The position numbers and the translations under genes are program-made. Shown piece after piece: positions 26,901 to 34,982 of a DNA stretch of 64,000 nt (its first letter is position 1; every line of letters starts with the position of its first letter). The notes beneath the pieces were generated by a model, which saw nothing but the letters and a program-made list of their open reading frames with translations, was not told where the DNA came from and did no database searches. This DNA comes from Clostridium acetobutylicum ATCC 824 (lineage in GTDB: Bacteria > Bacillota > Clostridia > Clostridiales > Clostridiaceae). Location of the stretch: NCBI RefSeq assembly GCF_000008765.1, contig NC_003030.1, forward strand, positions 406,001 through 470,000, in the 5' to 3' direction.

Positions 26901-27438
26901 CGGGGTTACTTTTACCCAGAACGGAAGTGCTAAGAGCATAAGTGATAGTTTCTCACAAATGGGAATGGCAATGCTTGTGGCTGTGTTTATGGTTTATATA
27001 GTAATGGTACTTGCCTTTGGAGAACCTAAAGCACCATTTGCAATATTATTCTCACTACCATTTGCAGCTATCGGAGCAATAGTAGCTTTATTTATAACAA
27101 GACAACCTTTGGGTATTCCAGGGCTTATAGGAATGCTTATGCTCATAGGAATAGTGGTAACCAATGCTATAGTTCTGTTAGATAGGGTGCAGAGCAATAG
27201 GAAAAAAGGGATGCTGGTACGTGAGGCACTTATTGAAGCAGGAGCTATAAGAATGAGACCTATATTTATGACAGCAATAGCAACAGTAATGGCACTTACA
27301 CCTCTTGCGGCAGGTTTCTCAGAGGGAGCAGTAATTTCACAAGGTCTTGGTATAGTAGTTATAGGAGGTCTTGTGGTATCCACAATACTTACACTTATAA
27401 TAGTTCCAGTAATGTATAGTGTTCTTGAAAGAGATTAA
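23938..27438 (+). CDS. swrC: RND-family efflux pump, SwrC/YerP-like
   Basis: 1166-residue inner-membrane transporter of the AcrB superfamily. N-terminal TM (FLIIILITVGGLYS) precedes the porter domain with TVYPGASPEQVASDI and TTSNENVSVV. The first TM bundle has VGRIVDDSIVVIENIHR, with the TM4 Asp pair. A second porter half and second bundle (GLIGMLMLIGIVVTNAIVLLDRVQ) follow. Firmicute SwrC gives lipopeptide (surfactin) resistance without an outer membrane. Around residues 252-301 a Gln/Gly/Met repeat (GQLGQ, GQMGQ units) and then a Ser-rich stretch are inserted into the porter domain. TTG start behind GGGGGA. It has its own terminator and a Bce-type operator upstream. Confidence 0.88.
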   Translation: MNRLTKFSLKNMFVIFLIIILITVGGLYSTKTINMESMPNINIPVVTAVTVYPGASPEQVASDISRPVQKAISGIQGIQDVKTTSNENVSVVVAQFDYSADMDKAQKNVEDAVNKIKFPESAKKSTISRISMGSAPIMTYSINSTKSIDELTKIVNDKIEPKLSGISGVSSVEMQGTSNDDIYVKVDNDKLKNNGLTLSDVKTALQGNNISIPAGSVNVGDSTLPIEMTKKLYTTADIEAMPIAVIPNQTKVVGEAFQQVQGGMTQLGQAVGQLGQNMGQLGQAVGQMGQGMGQMGQMVGGNTQSIAILNQMQKAQSQILLEQEVLTNPTSSAQDKTKAQATITAAQGMLQQAQAQLDKLMGAQIESSKALSSSAGSLKTAAPSQGTAKSSSAPSLGSSSSSSSSNASQIKVVYLKDVATVTRGSADKSYFIRSNSKNSIILNIYKTDDGNTVNVAKDVASALEDLQKSNNGIKFNKISDSSKYVKDSVNGMVREGVLGALFAIVVIAFFLKNIKATIIAVVSIPLSILIALILLPRFGITLNIMSLSGMAVAVGRIVDDSIVVIENIHRRILKDDVEKGKIIQVAADEVSSAITSSTVTTVAVFLPLAMISGMVGKVFVPFAVTVVICILASLLVAVTVVPVMSRLMILNEKPKPEKGEGAIVGFYKKVLNGALNHRAAVMGVSVVLFVLSLFLIKGIGIQFLPSSSSNVLNGTITTAPGTSAEKTNEEALKFEKYLLNRSDVKTVVSSIGDNSSSSSSAMSMQGGNSGKITIVLKDGVNNDKSADEIIKKATDMSSKNTKFAVTVQSFTSGSKDNVEIVVNGNNMKDITAAASKATEALKGVKELTNVNNTLSSKKPEISVAIDSAKAANEGLSPMIAAGMVQGIMNYNNVTTIQSGKNNVNVYLGYDNKDINSLDKVKTIQLQGASGSFNLSDIADVQVADGPVSVEELNGNQYASITADVKTKDTQTASKNAMEKIKSIKGIPNGVTFTQNGSAKSISDSFSQMGMAMLVAVFMVYIVMVLAFGEPKAPFAILFSLPFAAIGAIVALFITRQPLGIPGLIGMLMLIGIVVTNAIVLLDRVQSNRKKGMLVREALIEAGAIRMRPIFMTAIATVMALTPLAAGFSEGAVISQGLGIVVIGGLVVSTILTLIIVPVMYSVLERD

Positions 27439-27460
27439 TCTAAATTAATTTTTAATATTG

Positions 27461-27494
27461 AAACAGCAGGCTGTAGCTAATAGCCTGCTGTTTT
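27461..27494 (+). terminator. RND pump terminator
   Basis: Perfect arms AAACAGCAGGCT (27461-27472) and AGCCTGCTGTTT (27482-27493), followed by TTGATTTG. Confidence 0.85.
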
Positions 27495-27680
27495 GATTTG
27501 TATAATTATAGTAAGGATAATGAAACTAAATTTTTAAACACAAATATTTCTATATGTTTATTGGGAAAATAGAAATATACATTAAAAAATCAAATGAAAT
27601 ATATGCTAAAAACTTGTTTGAGTATATAATAGAGACAATAAAGATCATATTCATTATAAGAACTGCAATTGGAGGAAGCT

Positions 27681-28367
27681 ATGTATAAAATTTTAATTAT
27701 AGAAGATGATAAAAAGCTTGCTGAATTTACAGAGGAGTATCTTAAACGGTATAACTATGAGGTTTTTAAAATATTTGATTTCAAGAAGGTTGAGGAAGAA
27801 TTTGAAAAAATAAATCCAGAGCTTGTGCTTCTAGATGTTAACTTACCTTACTATGATGGTTTTAATTTGTGTAGAATATTTAGAAGAAAATCAAAAGCAC
27901 CAATAATATTTATGTCAGCTAGAAGCAGTGAAATTGAGCAAATAAGAGGTCTTGAGATGGGTGCAGACGATTATATAACAAAGCCTTTTAGTTTTGAATT
28001 ACTTTTGGCAAAGGTTCAGGCATCTATTAGAAGAACCTATGGAGAGTACTCTGAAGATAACTCTGAGGTTTTAACAGTTAGTGGTATTATAGTAGATAAA
28101 AACACCTTTAAGATGACCTACAAAGATAAAGAGGTAGAGCTTACAAAAAATGAACTTAAGCTTATAACTAAGCTCTTAAAAAATATAAACAAGGTTGTTA
28201 CAAGGGAGGAGCTTTTAGAAGAATTATGGGATGAATCTTCCTTTGTGGATGATAATACTCTAACTGTAAATGTAACAAGAATAAAGAATAAACTAAGTGA
28301 AGTTGGGATAAAAAATGTTGTTAAAAATAAAAGGGGCATTGGATATTACTTAGACTTTAAGGGGTAA
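27681..28367 (+). CDS. OmpR-type response regulator, BceR-like
   Basis: 228 residues. Receiver domain: IIEDDKKL (acidic pair), LLDVNLPYYDG (phospho-Asp), MSARSS and YITKPF (Lys). A winged-helix DNA-binding domain follows (LTKNELKLITKLLKNINKVVTREELLEELW, then VNVTRIKNKL and KRGIGYYL). ATG 27681 has GGAGGAAG upstream. It pairs with the kinase 27 bp downstream. The two 6-4-6 repeats at 23832 and 29411 flank this gene pair and are its probable targets. Confidence 0.88.
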   Translation: MYKILIIEDDKKLAEFTEEYLKRYNYEVFKIFDFKKVEEEFEKINPELVLLDVNLPYYDGFNLCRIFRRKSKAPIIFMSARSSEIEQIRGLEMGADDYITKPFSFELLLAKVQASIRRTYGEYSEDNSEVLTVSGIIVDKNTFKMTYKDKEVELTKNELKLITKLLKNINKVVTREELLEELWDESSFVDDNTLTVNVTRIKNKLSEVGIKNVVKNKRGIGYYLDFKG

Positions 28368-28394
28368 AGACTATATTGTGTTAGGGGTTTTTTT

Positions 28395-29399
28395 ATGTAC
28401 AAAAAGATTATTAAGAATTTTATGAAGGAAAAGCTTTCATATAGTATAAGTTTTTTTTTAAGTTCAGGAATTATACTTTTTTATTTTTACGTTTCTAAGA
28501 ACATAACAGATGTGGTTTATCCAATTTTTATGGTGGTTTCTATATATATTATTTTTATAGTTACCGAATGGTTTAAATATTACAGATTTAATGCTAACTT
28601 AACCAGGGGAATAGAAAGAGAGTACTATGATTTAGAATCAGTGACTCCTGAGCAAAGGATGGCACAAGAAGCTATTCTTAAAATACATAAAAATTATGCG
28701 GCTAAAATAAGTGAGATAGATTATAAAAATTCTGATATAAAATACTTTATTTCTCAATGGATTCACAATATGAAAACGCCCGTTTCTGTAATAGATTTAA
28801 TAGTGCAGAGGGAGAAAGAAAAACTTAGCGGAGATGTTATAAAGAACATTGAAGAAGAAAATTATAAAATAAAAAATGGTATGGATCAGGTGCTAAATAT
28901 AATAAGGCTAGATGAGTTTTCAAGAGATTATGAACCTGAGATAGTTGATATAGTAGAGCTTGTAAAAAGGACAATTAATTTAAAGAAAAACCAATTCATA
29001 TATGGAAATGCATTTCCTAAAGTTGAATTTCATGTAGATAAGGCATTGGTGCTTACAGATAAGAAGTGGAGTACCTTTATAATCGATCAAATAATTTCAA
29101 ATTCAATAAAGTACTCTAAAAAAGAGGAGAAGGGATATGTTTATTTTAATATAGTTCAGTCTAATAATAAGACGCATTTAGTTATAAAAGATAACGGTGT
29201 AGGAATACCAAAGTATGATTTGAAAAGAATTTTTGAGCCATTTTTTACTGGTGAAAATGGGAGGAATTTTGAAAATTCTACAGGTATAGGACTTTACATA
29301 TGTAAGAAAATAGCCGATAATCTTGGACATGAAATATCAGTAGAATCTGAAATTAATAAGGGTACTATAGTTAAAATTACATACATGGCTAAAGTTTGA
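28395..29399 (+). CDS. Intramembrane-sensing histidine kinase, BceS-like
   Basis: 334 residues. Two membrane segments near the N-terminus (YSISFFLSSGIILFYFYV and VVYPIFMVVSIYIIFIV) are joined by only a few residues, so it has no real extracellular sensor. The H-box is FISQWIHNMKTPVSVIDL; N-box SNSIKYS; G-boxes DNGVGIPKYD and GIGLYICKKI. Kinases of this type sense antimicrobial peptides through the flux of a partner BceAB transporter, which is encoded next. Start ATG 28395 behind AGGGG. Confidence 0.87.
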   Translation: MYKKIIKNFMKEKLSYSISFFLSSGIILFYFYVSKNITDVVYPIFMVVSIYIIFIVTEWFKYYRFNANLTRGIEREYYDLESVTPEQRMAQEAILKIHKNYAAKISEIDYKNSDIKYFISQWIHNMKTPVSVIDLIVQREKEKLSGDVIKNIEEENYKIKNGMDQVLNIIRLDEFSRDYEPEIVDIVELVKRTINLKKNQFIYGNAFPKVEFHVDKALVLTDKKWSTFIIDQIISNSIKYSKKEEKGYVYFNIVQSNNKTHLVIKDNGVGIPKYDLKRIFEPFFTGENGRNFENSTGIGLYICKKIADNLGHEISVESEINKGTIVKITYMAKV

Positions 29400-29410
29400 T
29401 TTAAAGTTAG

Positions 29411-29426
29411 CTTACAAAAATGTAAG
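29411..29426. promoter_or_regulatory. Bce-type response regulator operator, copy 2 (before the ABC genes)
   Basis: CTTACA-AAAA-TGTAAG, a perfect 6-4-6 inverted repeat. TATAAT-like sequence follows around 29457-29475, and the ABC ATPase starts at 29542. Same arms and spacing as 23832-23847. Confidence 0.7.
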
Positions 29427-29541
29427 TCAATATTAATACAATAAGATTTCTTTACTTATATAATTTTTCTATAATTATAGAGAAAAATATTTGAATTTTA
29501 AATTGTTTATATATAATTTTTGTGTAAGGGATGTGAAAAAT

Positions 29542-30306
29542 TTGTATGTTCTTCAAGCAGAAAATGTAACCAAGGTTTATGGCGGAAGGCTTGAGGTTAA
29601 TTCAAACAATGCTCTAAACGGTATAAGTTTAAATATTGAAGATGGAGAATTTACTGCAATTATGGGGCCCTCGGGAAGTGGAAAAACAACTCTTTTAAAT
29701 ATATTAAGTGGAATAGATGAAGCTACTCGTGGAAAAATTAAAATAATGGGCAAGGATATAACAAAGTTTACAAGAGATGAAATGGCTATCTTTAGACGCG
29801 AAAATTTAGGAATAATATCTCAAGATTTTAACTTGCTTGATGATTTGACTTTGGAGGAAAATGCTGTATTACCTCTTTTTATTAAAGATGATAGTAGTGA
29901 AAACGTTAAGGATAGGGTTGAAGAGTTATTTAAATTTTTTAATATATGGGAACAAAGAAATAAGTATCCTCATAATGTATCAGGGGGACAGCAGCAAAGA
30001 GCAGCGGCTTGTAGGGCACTCATTACAAATCCTAAAATAGTAATGGCAGATGAGCCTACAGGAAATTTGGATTCTAAGGCATCTACTAAATTTATGAAGT
30101 ATATGCAAATGATAAATGAAAATAGAAATAGCACTATAATTATGGTTACACATGATTCTTATGCTGCAAGCTTTTGTAAAAGAGTACTCTTTATAAAAGA
30201 TGGAAAAATGTATACTGAAATTCGTAAAAAAGAAGGAAAAGAGGATTTTTTTAATAGGATATTGGATTGTCTTGCTATAATTGGCGGTGAAGTAGATGAA
30301 GTATAA
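29542..30306 (+). CDS. ABC transporter ATPase, BceA-like
   Basis: About 254 residues. VLQAENVTKVYGG start, Walker A GPSGSGKTT, Q-loop SQDFNLL, signature VSGGQQQRAAACRAL, Walker B VMADEPTGNLDS and H-loop VTHDS. It belongs to the MacB/LolD-like subgroup that includes BceA. TTG 29542 lies 10 nt after AAGGGA; GTG 29533 is too close to that site and TTG 29491 has none. Overlaps the permease start by 11 bp, so the two are translationally coupled. Confidence 0.87.
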   Translation: MYVLQAENVTKVYGGRLEVNSNNALNGISLNIEDGEFTAIMGPSGSGKTTLLNILSGIDEATRGKIKIMGKDITKFTRDEMAIFRRENLGIISQDFNLLDDLTLEENAVLPLFIKDDSSENVKDRVEELFKFFNIWEQRNKYPHNVSGGQQQRAAACRALITNPKIVMADEPTGNLDSKASTKFMKYMQMINENRNSTIIMVTHDSYAASFCKRVLFIKDGKMYTEIRKKEGKEDFFNRILDCLAIIGGEVDEV

Positions 30307-31612
30307 AAAGGTTCTAAGTAATAGTTTGAAAATTAATTTTTTCAGTTATGTTGGCTTTATTATATCTTCAAGCTTTGCTATAATGATAACTTTTATATAT
30401 TCTACTGTAACTTTAAGTACCCATATGCCCCAAAACAATGGGAGAACCTTTATAAACTATGTAGTAAAGCTTTCGATTATATGCATAATAATATGTATAG
30501 GTATATTTATTACGTATTCTTATAATAATTATATTAAATGGAGAACTGATGAATTTAAGGCTCTTATTTTAATTGGAGTAACAAAGGTAGAATTGAGACG
30601 ATTACTCATAATGGAAAGTTTCATTTTAGTAAGCGTAGCATTTATTATAGGGGCGTCTTTGGGAATTGTTTTTTCTAAGATATTCTTCCTTTCAATAATT
30701 AAATTGTGTGGTCTTAGAAATGTGGCTTTTCAAATAACATATAAGAATTATGTTAATGTCATATCTCTTTTTTTATGGATGCTTGCATTAATGCTATATA
30801 GAAGTTATAAGATATCAAGTTTTCTTGATGCAAAAAGACTGCTTAAATACAAAGGTACGCCTATATTAATGAAGCATGAAAATAGAAAGCTTAGAATTTT
30901 CATTCTTATAGTTTTAGGGTGTATACTTTATAAAAAGATGTCAAAAGGTTTTTCTCAAAATATGGAGTTTTACATGACAAATATTTTTATAAGTGTATTT
31001 CTTGCATATTTATCTTCAAGTCCGTTTATGTGGATTGTACGGAAAGTAGTAAAGAAAAGCAAAAATAATATATACATGCAGATGAAAAGTGTCAAGAGTA
31101 TGTTTGAAATGGATAAAAAGCTTACTTTTTTGCTTTCAGTTATGAGCTTTATAATCATATCTTATGTACGAATAAATTACTACACGTATGATACAGGATA
31201 TCAAGGCATGAGTAATGTGTTTGCAGCAAATAAAGGCTATTTTGTAACTTTCATATATGTGTTTACTATATTGTTATGCTTTATTATTTTTTCAAGTATT
31301 ATTTTTTGCAAAACTTCCTTTGACATACGTTCAGTTAAGAGACTATATTATAAAATGTTTATAATTGGAATTACTCAAAATGAATTCAAAAGATTTATTA
31401 GACTTAAACTTTTTATTATATTTTTTAAACCTCTTATTCTTAGTTTATTTATGAGCGTAGTGTATATTGAGATTTCTAATCTAAAGTTTAATTTCTCCTT
31501 TGGAACTGCATTTATATATTTGGTATATTTTATTTCACTCTTAATAGGGTATTTTGGCGCAGAAAAAAAATATAAAAAAGAAGTATTTAATAGTAAGGGG
31601 ATGGCTATATAG
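30296..31612 (+). CDS. BceB-like ABC permease lacking the large sensor loop
   Basis: 438 residues, about ten membrane segments. The FtsX-like region KWRTDEFKALILIGVTKVELRRLLIMES is conserved. Typical BceB permeases are about 650 residues with a roughly 200-residue extracellular domain between TM7 and TM8. Here the equivalent stretch (after IISYVRINYYTYDTGYQG) is only about 25 residues. So it keeps the membrane core but not the usual peptide-binding domain. It is coupled to the ATPase by an 11-bp overlap. The transport and signalling role is inferred from the adjacent BceRS-like pair. Confidence 0.8.
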   Translation: MKYKKVLSNSLKINFFSYVGFIISSSFAIMITFIYSTVTLSTHMPQNNGRTFINYVVKLSIICIIICIGIFITYSYNNYIKWRTDEFKALILIGVTKVELRRLLIMESFILVSVAFIIGASLGIVFSKIFFLSIIKLCGLRNVAFQITYKNYVNVISLFLWMLALMLYRSYKISSFLDAKRLLKYKGTPILMKHENRKLRIFILIVLGCILYKKMSKGFSQNMEFYMTNIFISVFLAYLSSSPFMWIVRKVVKKSKNNIYMQMKSVKSMFEMDKKLTFLLSVMSFIIISYVRINYYTYDTGYQGMSNVFAANKGYFVTFIYVFTILLCFIIFSSIIFCKTSFDIRSVKRLYYKMFIIGITQNEFKRFIRLKLFIIFFKPLILSLFMSVVYIEISNLKFNFSFGTAFIYLVYFISLLIGYFGAEKKYKKEVFNSKGMAI

Positions 31613-31634
31613 TAAGAGAAGCATCCCCTTACTA
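31591..31634. terminator. Hairpin between permease and aminotransferase genes
   Basis: Perfect 13-bp arms TAGTAAGGGGATG (31591-31603) and CATCCCCTTACTA (31622-31634). The left arm lies inside the last codons of the permease gene; the right arm abuts the stop of the convergent aminotransferase. Weak T-tract on both sides. Confidence 0.7.
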
Positions 31635-32795
31635 TTATAATTTAACGGATTGTATGAATCTCCTTAATCTAATCATTCCTTCCTTTAAATCCTTCATGGA
31701 AGCAGCGTAGGAAATTCTTATATAACCTTCACCATAATGAGAAAAGGCACTTCCTGGAACTACGGCCAAATGTTCTTTTTCTAAAAGTTTAAGAGAAAAG
31801 TTTAATGAGGTCATATTAAATTTTTTTATTGATGGGAAGATATAAAAAGCTCCTTCAGGTTTAACAACATCAAAATCCATAGAAACCAGTTCTTTGTATA
31901 TGAAATCCCTTCTTTTAATGTATTCTTTTTTCATATATTCTGAGTCATTAAAGCCGTTTGTAAGAGCCTCTAAAGCAGCATATTGGCTTATAGAGCAAGA
32001 ACAAGTAGAACCGTATTGATGGAGTTTAAATATTTCAGAAGTTAGATATTCTGGAGCAAAAATAAAGCCTATTCTCCAACCTGTCATTGAATGGGATTTT
32101 GATACACCATTTAATAGAATTGTTTTATTTCTCATGTCTTCAAAACCAGCTATTGAAAAGTGCCTTTTTTTAAAAGTCAATTCGCTGTAAATCTCATCAG
32201 ATATTACGAATATGTCTTTATTTTTTAGCAAATTCACTATTTCAGTTAAAGCATTTTTGTCCATTGCACTTCCTGTAGGGTTGCAAGGATAACATAAAAT
32301 TAAACACTTGGTTTTTGGAGTTAAGTATTTTTCTAGTATTTCTGCATTTAGAATGAAATTATTAGAGGAGGTATCCATATATACTGGCTTTGCACCACAA
32401 AAATTTATTACGGGCTCGTAACCAACATAGATTGGAGCAGGAAGAAGAACTTCATCATCTTTTTCAAGTATAGTTCTAAGAGATATGTCAATTGCTTCTG
32501 TAGCACCATTTGTAACAATGATTTCTTTATCAGAATTATAATTAAGATTATATTTTTTGTTTATAAAATTGCTGGCAGCTTTTCTTAGTTCACAAATACC
32601 TGAATTTGCAGTATAGGAAGTATGATTATTATCAATAGCTTTTTTGGCTGATAATTTTATGTGTTCAGGGGTTGTGAAATCAGGTTGTCCAACAGTAAGA
32701 TTAATTGCATCACTATATTTTAAGGCTGCATCAGAAATTTCTCTAATAGGCGATAATTCAATTTTTTTTACTAATGGATTAATTGTACAACTCAT
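31635..32795 (-). CDS. Class I aminotransferase (aspartate / PatA-like)
   Basis: 386 residues, PLP fold type I. INLTVGQPDFTTPEHI, YTANSGICELR, TNGATEAID, PCNPTGSAM, ISDEIYSELTF and the PLP-lysine segment LNGVSKSHSMTGWRIGF are all present. The best resemblance is the PatA/aspartate aminotransferase I-gamma group, but substrate cannot be settled from sequence. ATG 32795 follows AAGGAGAG. It is convergent with the Bce-like permease gene and divergent from the arginine cluster across a 620-bp spacer. Confidence 0.83.
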   Translation of the reverse strand: MSCTINPLVKKIELSPIREISDAALKYSDAINLTVGQPDFTTPEHIKLSAKKAIDNNHTSYTANSGICELRKAASNFINKKYNLNYNSDKEIIVTNGATEAIDISLRTILEKDDEVLLPAPIYVGYEPVINFCGAKPVYMDTSSNNFILNAEILEKYLTPKTKCLILCYPCNPTGSAMDKNALTEIVNLLKNKDIFVISDEIYSELTFKKRHFSIAGFEDMRNKTILLNGVSKSHSMTGWRIGFIFAPEYLTSEIFKLHQYGSTCSCSISQYAALEALTNGFNDSEYMKKEYIKRRDFIYKELVSMDFDVVKPEGAFYIFPSIKKFNMTSLNFSLKLLEKEHLAVVPGSAFSHYGEGYIRISYAASMKDLKEGMIRLRRFIQSVKL

Positions 32796-33342
32796 TTTTA
32801 GGACTCTCCTTAAATTTATTTAAATGTGCTAAGCAAATAAATATAGTGTAAAAGACCACTAACAGGAAGTAGTTGTAATCATTGTATCCAAATTCGTATA
32901 ATGTAATTTTACATTTATATAATAATGAAGTCAAGAAAAATGTCTAAAATTACTGCGATAAAATGCTATATTGTTAATTAATAATACCATTTTTTAAGAT
33001 AATATCAAAAAAACGCAATACATATTTATGCAAAATACCAATGAGTTAATGATTATAAAATTTACTTAATATTTAAATAGACTATTATTAATAACACTAT
33101 GTTAAAAATAATGAAATGCTAAAAAATACTTCAACAAAAATACATTTTAGTATAAAAAAGTATTGATAAATTAATAAAACAGTACCAGATGGTAAAAAAT
33201 ATAAAGCAAATTAAAAAAACATATTGTAAATCAAAAGAAAAAGTGATAACATATCAACAAAATTATTAATATAATATTATTAAAGTATTAAAATAAGTGT
33301 GCTAAACTAAAAAAATAATTAATAAATAAGGAACGTAGTTAA
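32796..33342. other. Long AT-rich non-coding spacer
   Basis: About 550 bp with no plausible coding frame, very high A+T, many short A-tracts and no hairpin with a GC-rich stem. It holds the promoter side of the aminotransferase gene. I see no RNA family I know. The regulatory sites are confined to the last 80 bp before 33419. Confidence 0.5.
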
Positions 33343-33356
33343 TAAATAAATATTCG
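33343..33356. promoter_or_regulatory. ARG-box-like site before the DDAH-like gene
   Basis: TAAATAAATATTCG differs by one base from TGAATAAATATTCG at 36503-36516 and resembles the ArgR/AhrC consensus TGAAT-N4-ATTCA. It lies 18 bp upstream of the GntR-type site. Confidence 0.4.
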
Positions 33357-33373
33357 TATAAATATTAAATAGT

Positions 33374-33396
33374 ATTGTATACAAATACAAATACAG
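33374..33396 (+). promoter_or_regulatory. Shared 23-bp GntR-type operator, copy 2
   Basis: Identical over 23 bp to 19141-19163, core TTGTATACAAATACAAATAC. It ends 22 bp before ATG 33419 of the DDAH-like gene. Confidence 0.6.
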
Positions 33397-33418
33397 TGTT
33401 TTGTTAGGAGTGTTGAGT

Positions 33419-34300
33419 ATGGAAAGAAACTTTAGTGCTAGTCCTATAATGGAAAGAAATTTTGTTGTTAATTCTACAGGAGTTTTAAAAAAGGTATTAC
33501 TTTGCAGACCAGATTATATTGAAATTGAACCAATAGATGAGATATCAAAATCATGGTATGAAAAAGAATATGAGATAAATAAAGAGGAATGTATTAAAGA
33601 ACATGAGGAGTTAGTACAAGCGTATCAGCAAAATGGAATTGAGGTAATATTAATTGATGGAAAGCCTAAATTAAAAAATCAAGTATTTTCAAGAGATTTT
33701 GGAGCAACTATAAAAGAGGGATATATACTTGGAAATTTTAAAGAGACTGTAAGAAAAGAAGAAACAAAAGAATATGAGGATAAATTAAAAGAACTTGAAA
33801 TTCCATGTGTAGCTAAGTGTGAAAAGGGAGTATTTGAAGGAGGAGATTTTTGGTTTCTAGATGACAAAACTATTGCCATTGGAACTGTGGACAGGACTAA
33901 TTTAGAGGGGATAGAAGAGATTAGGCGTCAGATAGAACGGTTTGGATATGAGGTTATAGCTGCTAGAGCAGAAAAAGGTAATTTACATCTCGACATGTGT
34001 TTTAATGTTGTTGCAGAAAGGTTAGCAGTAGCATGCGTGGAAGTTTTATCTCAGGATTTCCTTAGAGTTTTAAAGGAAAAGAAATTTCAATTAATAGATG
34101 TTCCTAAAGAAGGGATAGCTAAACATTATTGTAATATTGAAGCTTTAGGAAATAATAAGGTTATGTCTTTTTACAATAATAAAAAAGTAAATGAAAAGCT
34201 TGAAGCTTATGGTATAGAAGTTATAAAAATAAGTTTAAATGAGTTATTAAAAAGTGGTGGAGGAATACACTGCATGACATTTCCTATAATAAGAGAATAG
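33419..34300 (+). CDS. Arginine deiminase / dimethylarginine dimethylaminohydrolase-like enzyme
   Basis: 293 residues of the amidinotransferase (guanidine-modifying) superfamily. VFSRDFGATI and FEGGDFWFLD carry the substrate-binding Asp/Glu, GNLHLDMCFNVV the catalytic His, and GGGIHCMTFPI near the C-terminus the nucleophilic Cys. Likely converts arginine or a methylated arginine to citrulline. A short duplicated N-terminus (MERNF at 1-5 and 11-15) precedes the fold. ATG 33419 lies 8 nt after AGGAG. It is followed 20 bp later by a polar amino acid ABC permease, which supports an arginine-type substrate. Confidence 0.82.
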   Translation: MERNFSASPIMERNFVVNSTGVLKKVLLCRPDYIEIEPIDEISKSWYEKEYEINKEECIKEHEELVQAYQQNGIEVILIDGKPKLKNQVFSRDFGATIKEGYILGNFKETVRKEETKEYEDKLKELEIPCVAKCEKGVFEGGDFWFLDDKTIAIGTVDRTNLEGIEEIRRQIERFGYEVIAARAEKGNLHLDMCFNVVAERLAVACVEVLSQDFLRVLKEKKFQLIDVPKEGIAKHYCNIEALGNNKVMSFYNNKKVNEKLEAYGIEVIKISLNELLKSGGGIHCMTFPIIRE

Positions 34301-34320
34301 CTTAAAAAGGAGGGAAAAGA

Positions 34321-34971
34321 ATGGATTTTAATACATTGGATAAGGTAATACCAGTATTACTACGGGGAACACTTGTAACAATAAAGCTTACCTTCATGGC
34401 AATAATTTTTGGATGCATAATAGCTCTTTTAGTAGCAATCTTAAAGGTATCAGCTAATAAGTTTCTAAATGCAGTAGGAGGATTTTATACATGGATATTT
34501 AGGGGGACCCCACTCCTACTACAATTATATGTATTCTACTATGGGCTTCCAGCGTTAAATATAAATATAAGTGCAACTCAGGCTGCAATATTAGGCCTTA
34601 GTCTAAATTCGGGAGCTTATATAGCAGAGATAATAAGAGGAGGAATAATTGCTATAGATAAGGGACAGTTTGAGGCGTCAAAAGCGTTAGGATTCCCGGA
34701 AGGGCCCACCAATGAGGAAGGTTATATTTGCCTCAAGCTGTTAGAGGTCATTAACCCCCCAATGGGAAATGAGTTTATAGCACTTATAAAAGATACATCA
34801 TTAGTTTCAGTAATAACGATGGAGGAACTTTTAAGAAAAGCTCAGCTTTTGGTTTCGTCTTCAGGTGATGCAGTTACACCATATGTTATAACAGGAGTAT
34901 TTTATCTTGTACTTACAACAGTATTTACATTTTTATTTTCACGTATCGAGAAAAAATTATCTTTGTATTAG
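34321..34971 (+). CDS. Polar amino acid ABC permease with a scrambled EAA loop
   Basis: 216 residues, HisM/ArtQ-type. [38 protein letters not shown] and [15 protein letters not shown] are normal, and [22 protein letters not shown] resumes normally. Between them the loop after FEASKALG reads [16 protein letters not shown] in place of the expected T-M-R-K-V-I-x-P-Q-A-x-R-V. The expected residues MRKVIF and PQAVR exist in the other two frames (34712-34729 and 34731-34745). Three single-base insertions (near 34711, at 34730, at 34746) therefore cancel out. The EAA loop docks the ATPase, so the protein as written may not couple. AAGGAGGG precedes the ATG. Confidence 0.82.
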   Translation: MDFNTLDKVIPVLLRGTLVTIKLTFMAIIFGCIIALLVAILKVSANKFLNAVGGFYTWIFRGTPLLLQLYVFYYGLPALNINISATQAAILGLSLNSGAYIAEIIRGGIIAIDKGQFEASKALGFPEGPTNEEGYICLKLLEVINPPMGNEFIALIKDTSLVSVITMEELLRKAQLLVSSSGDAVTPYVITGVFYLVLTTVFTFLFSRIEKKLSLY

Positions 34972-34982
34972 GAGGTGATATT

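Noticed and set aside
24532-27383. Several minus-strand frames inside the RND gene
   Set aside because: They are antisense shadows of a well-conserved gene, without ribosome sites.
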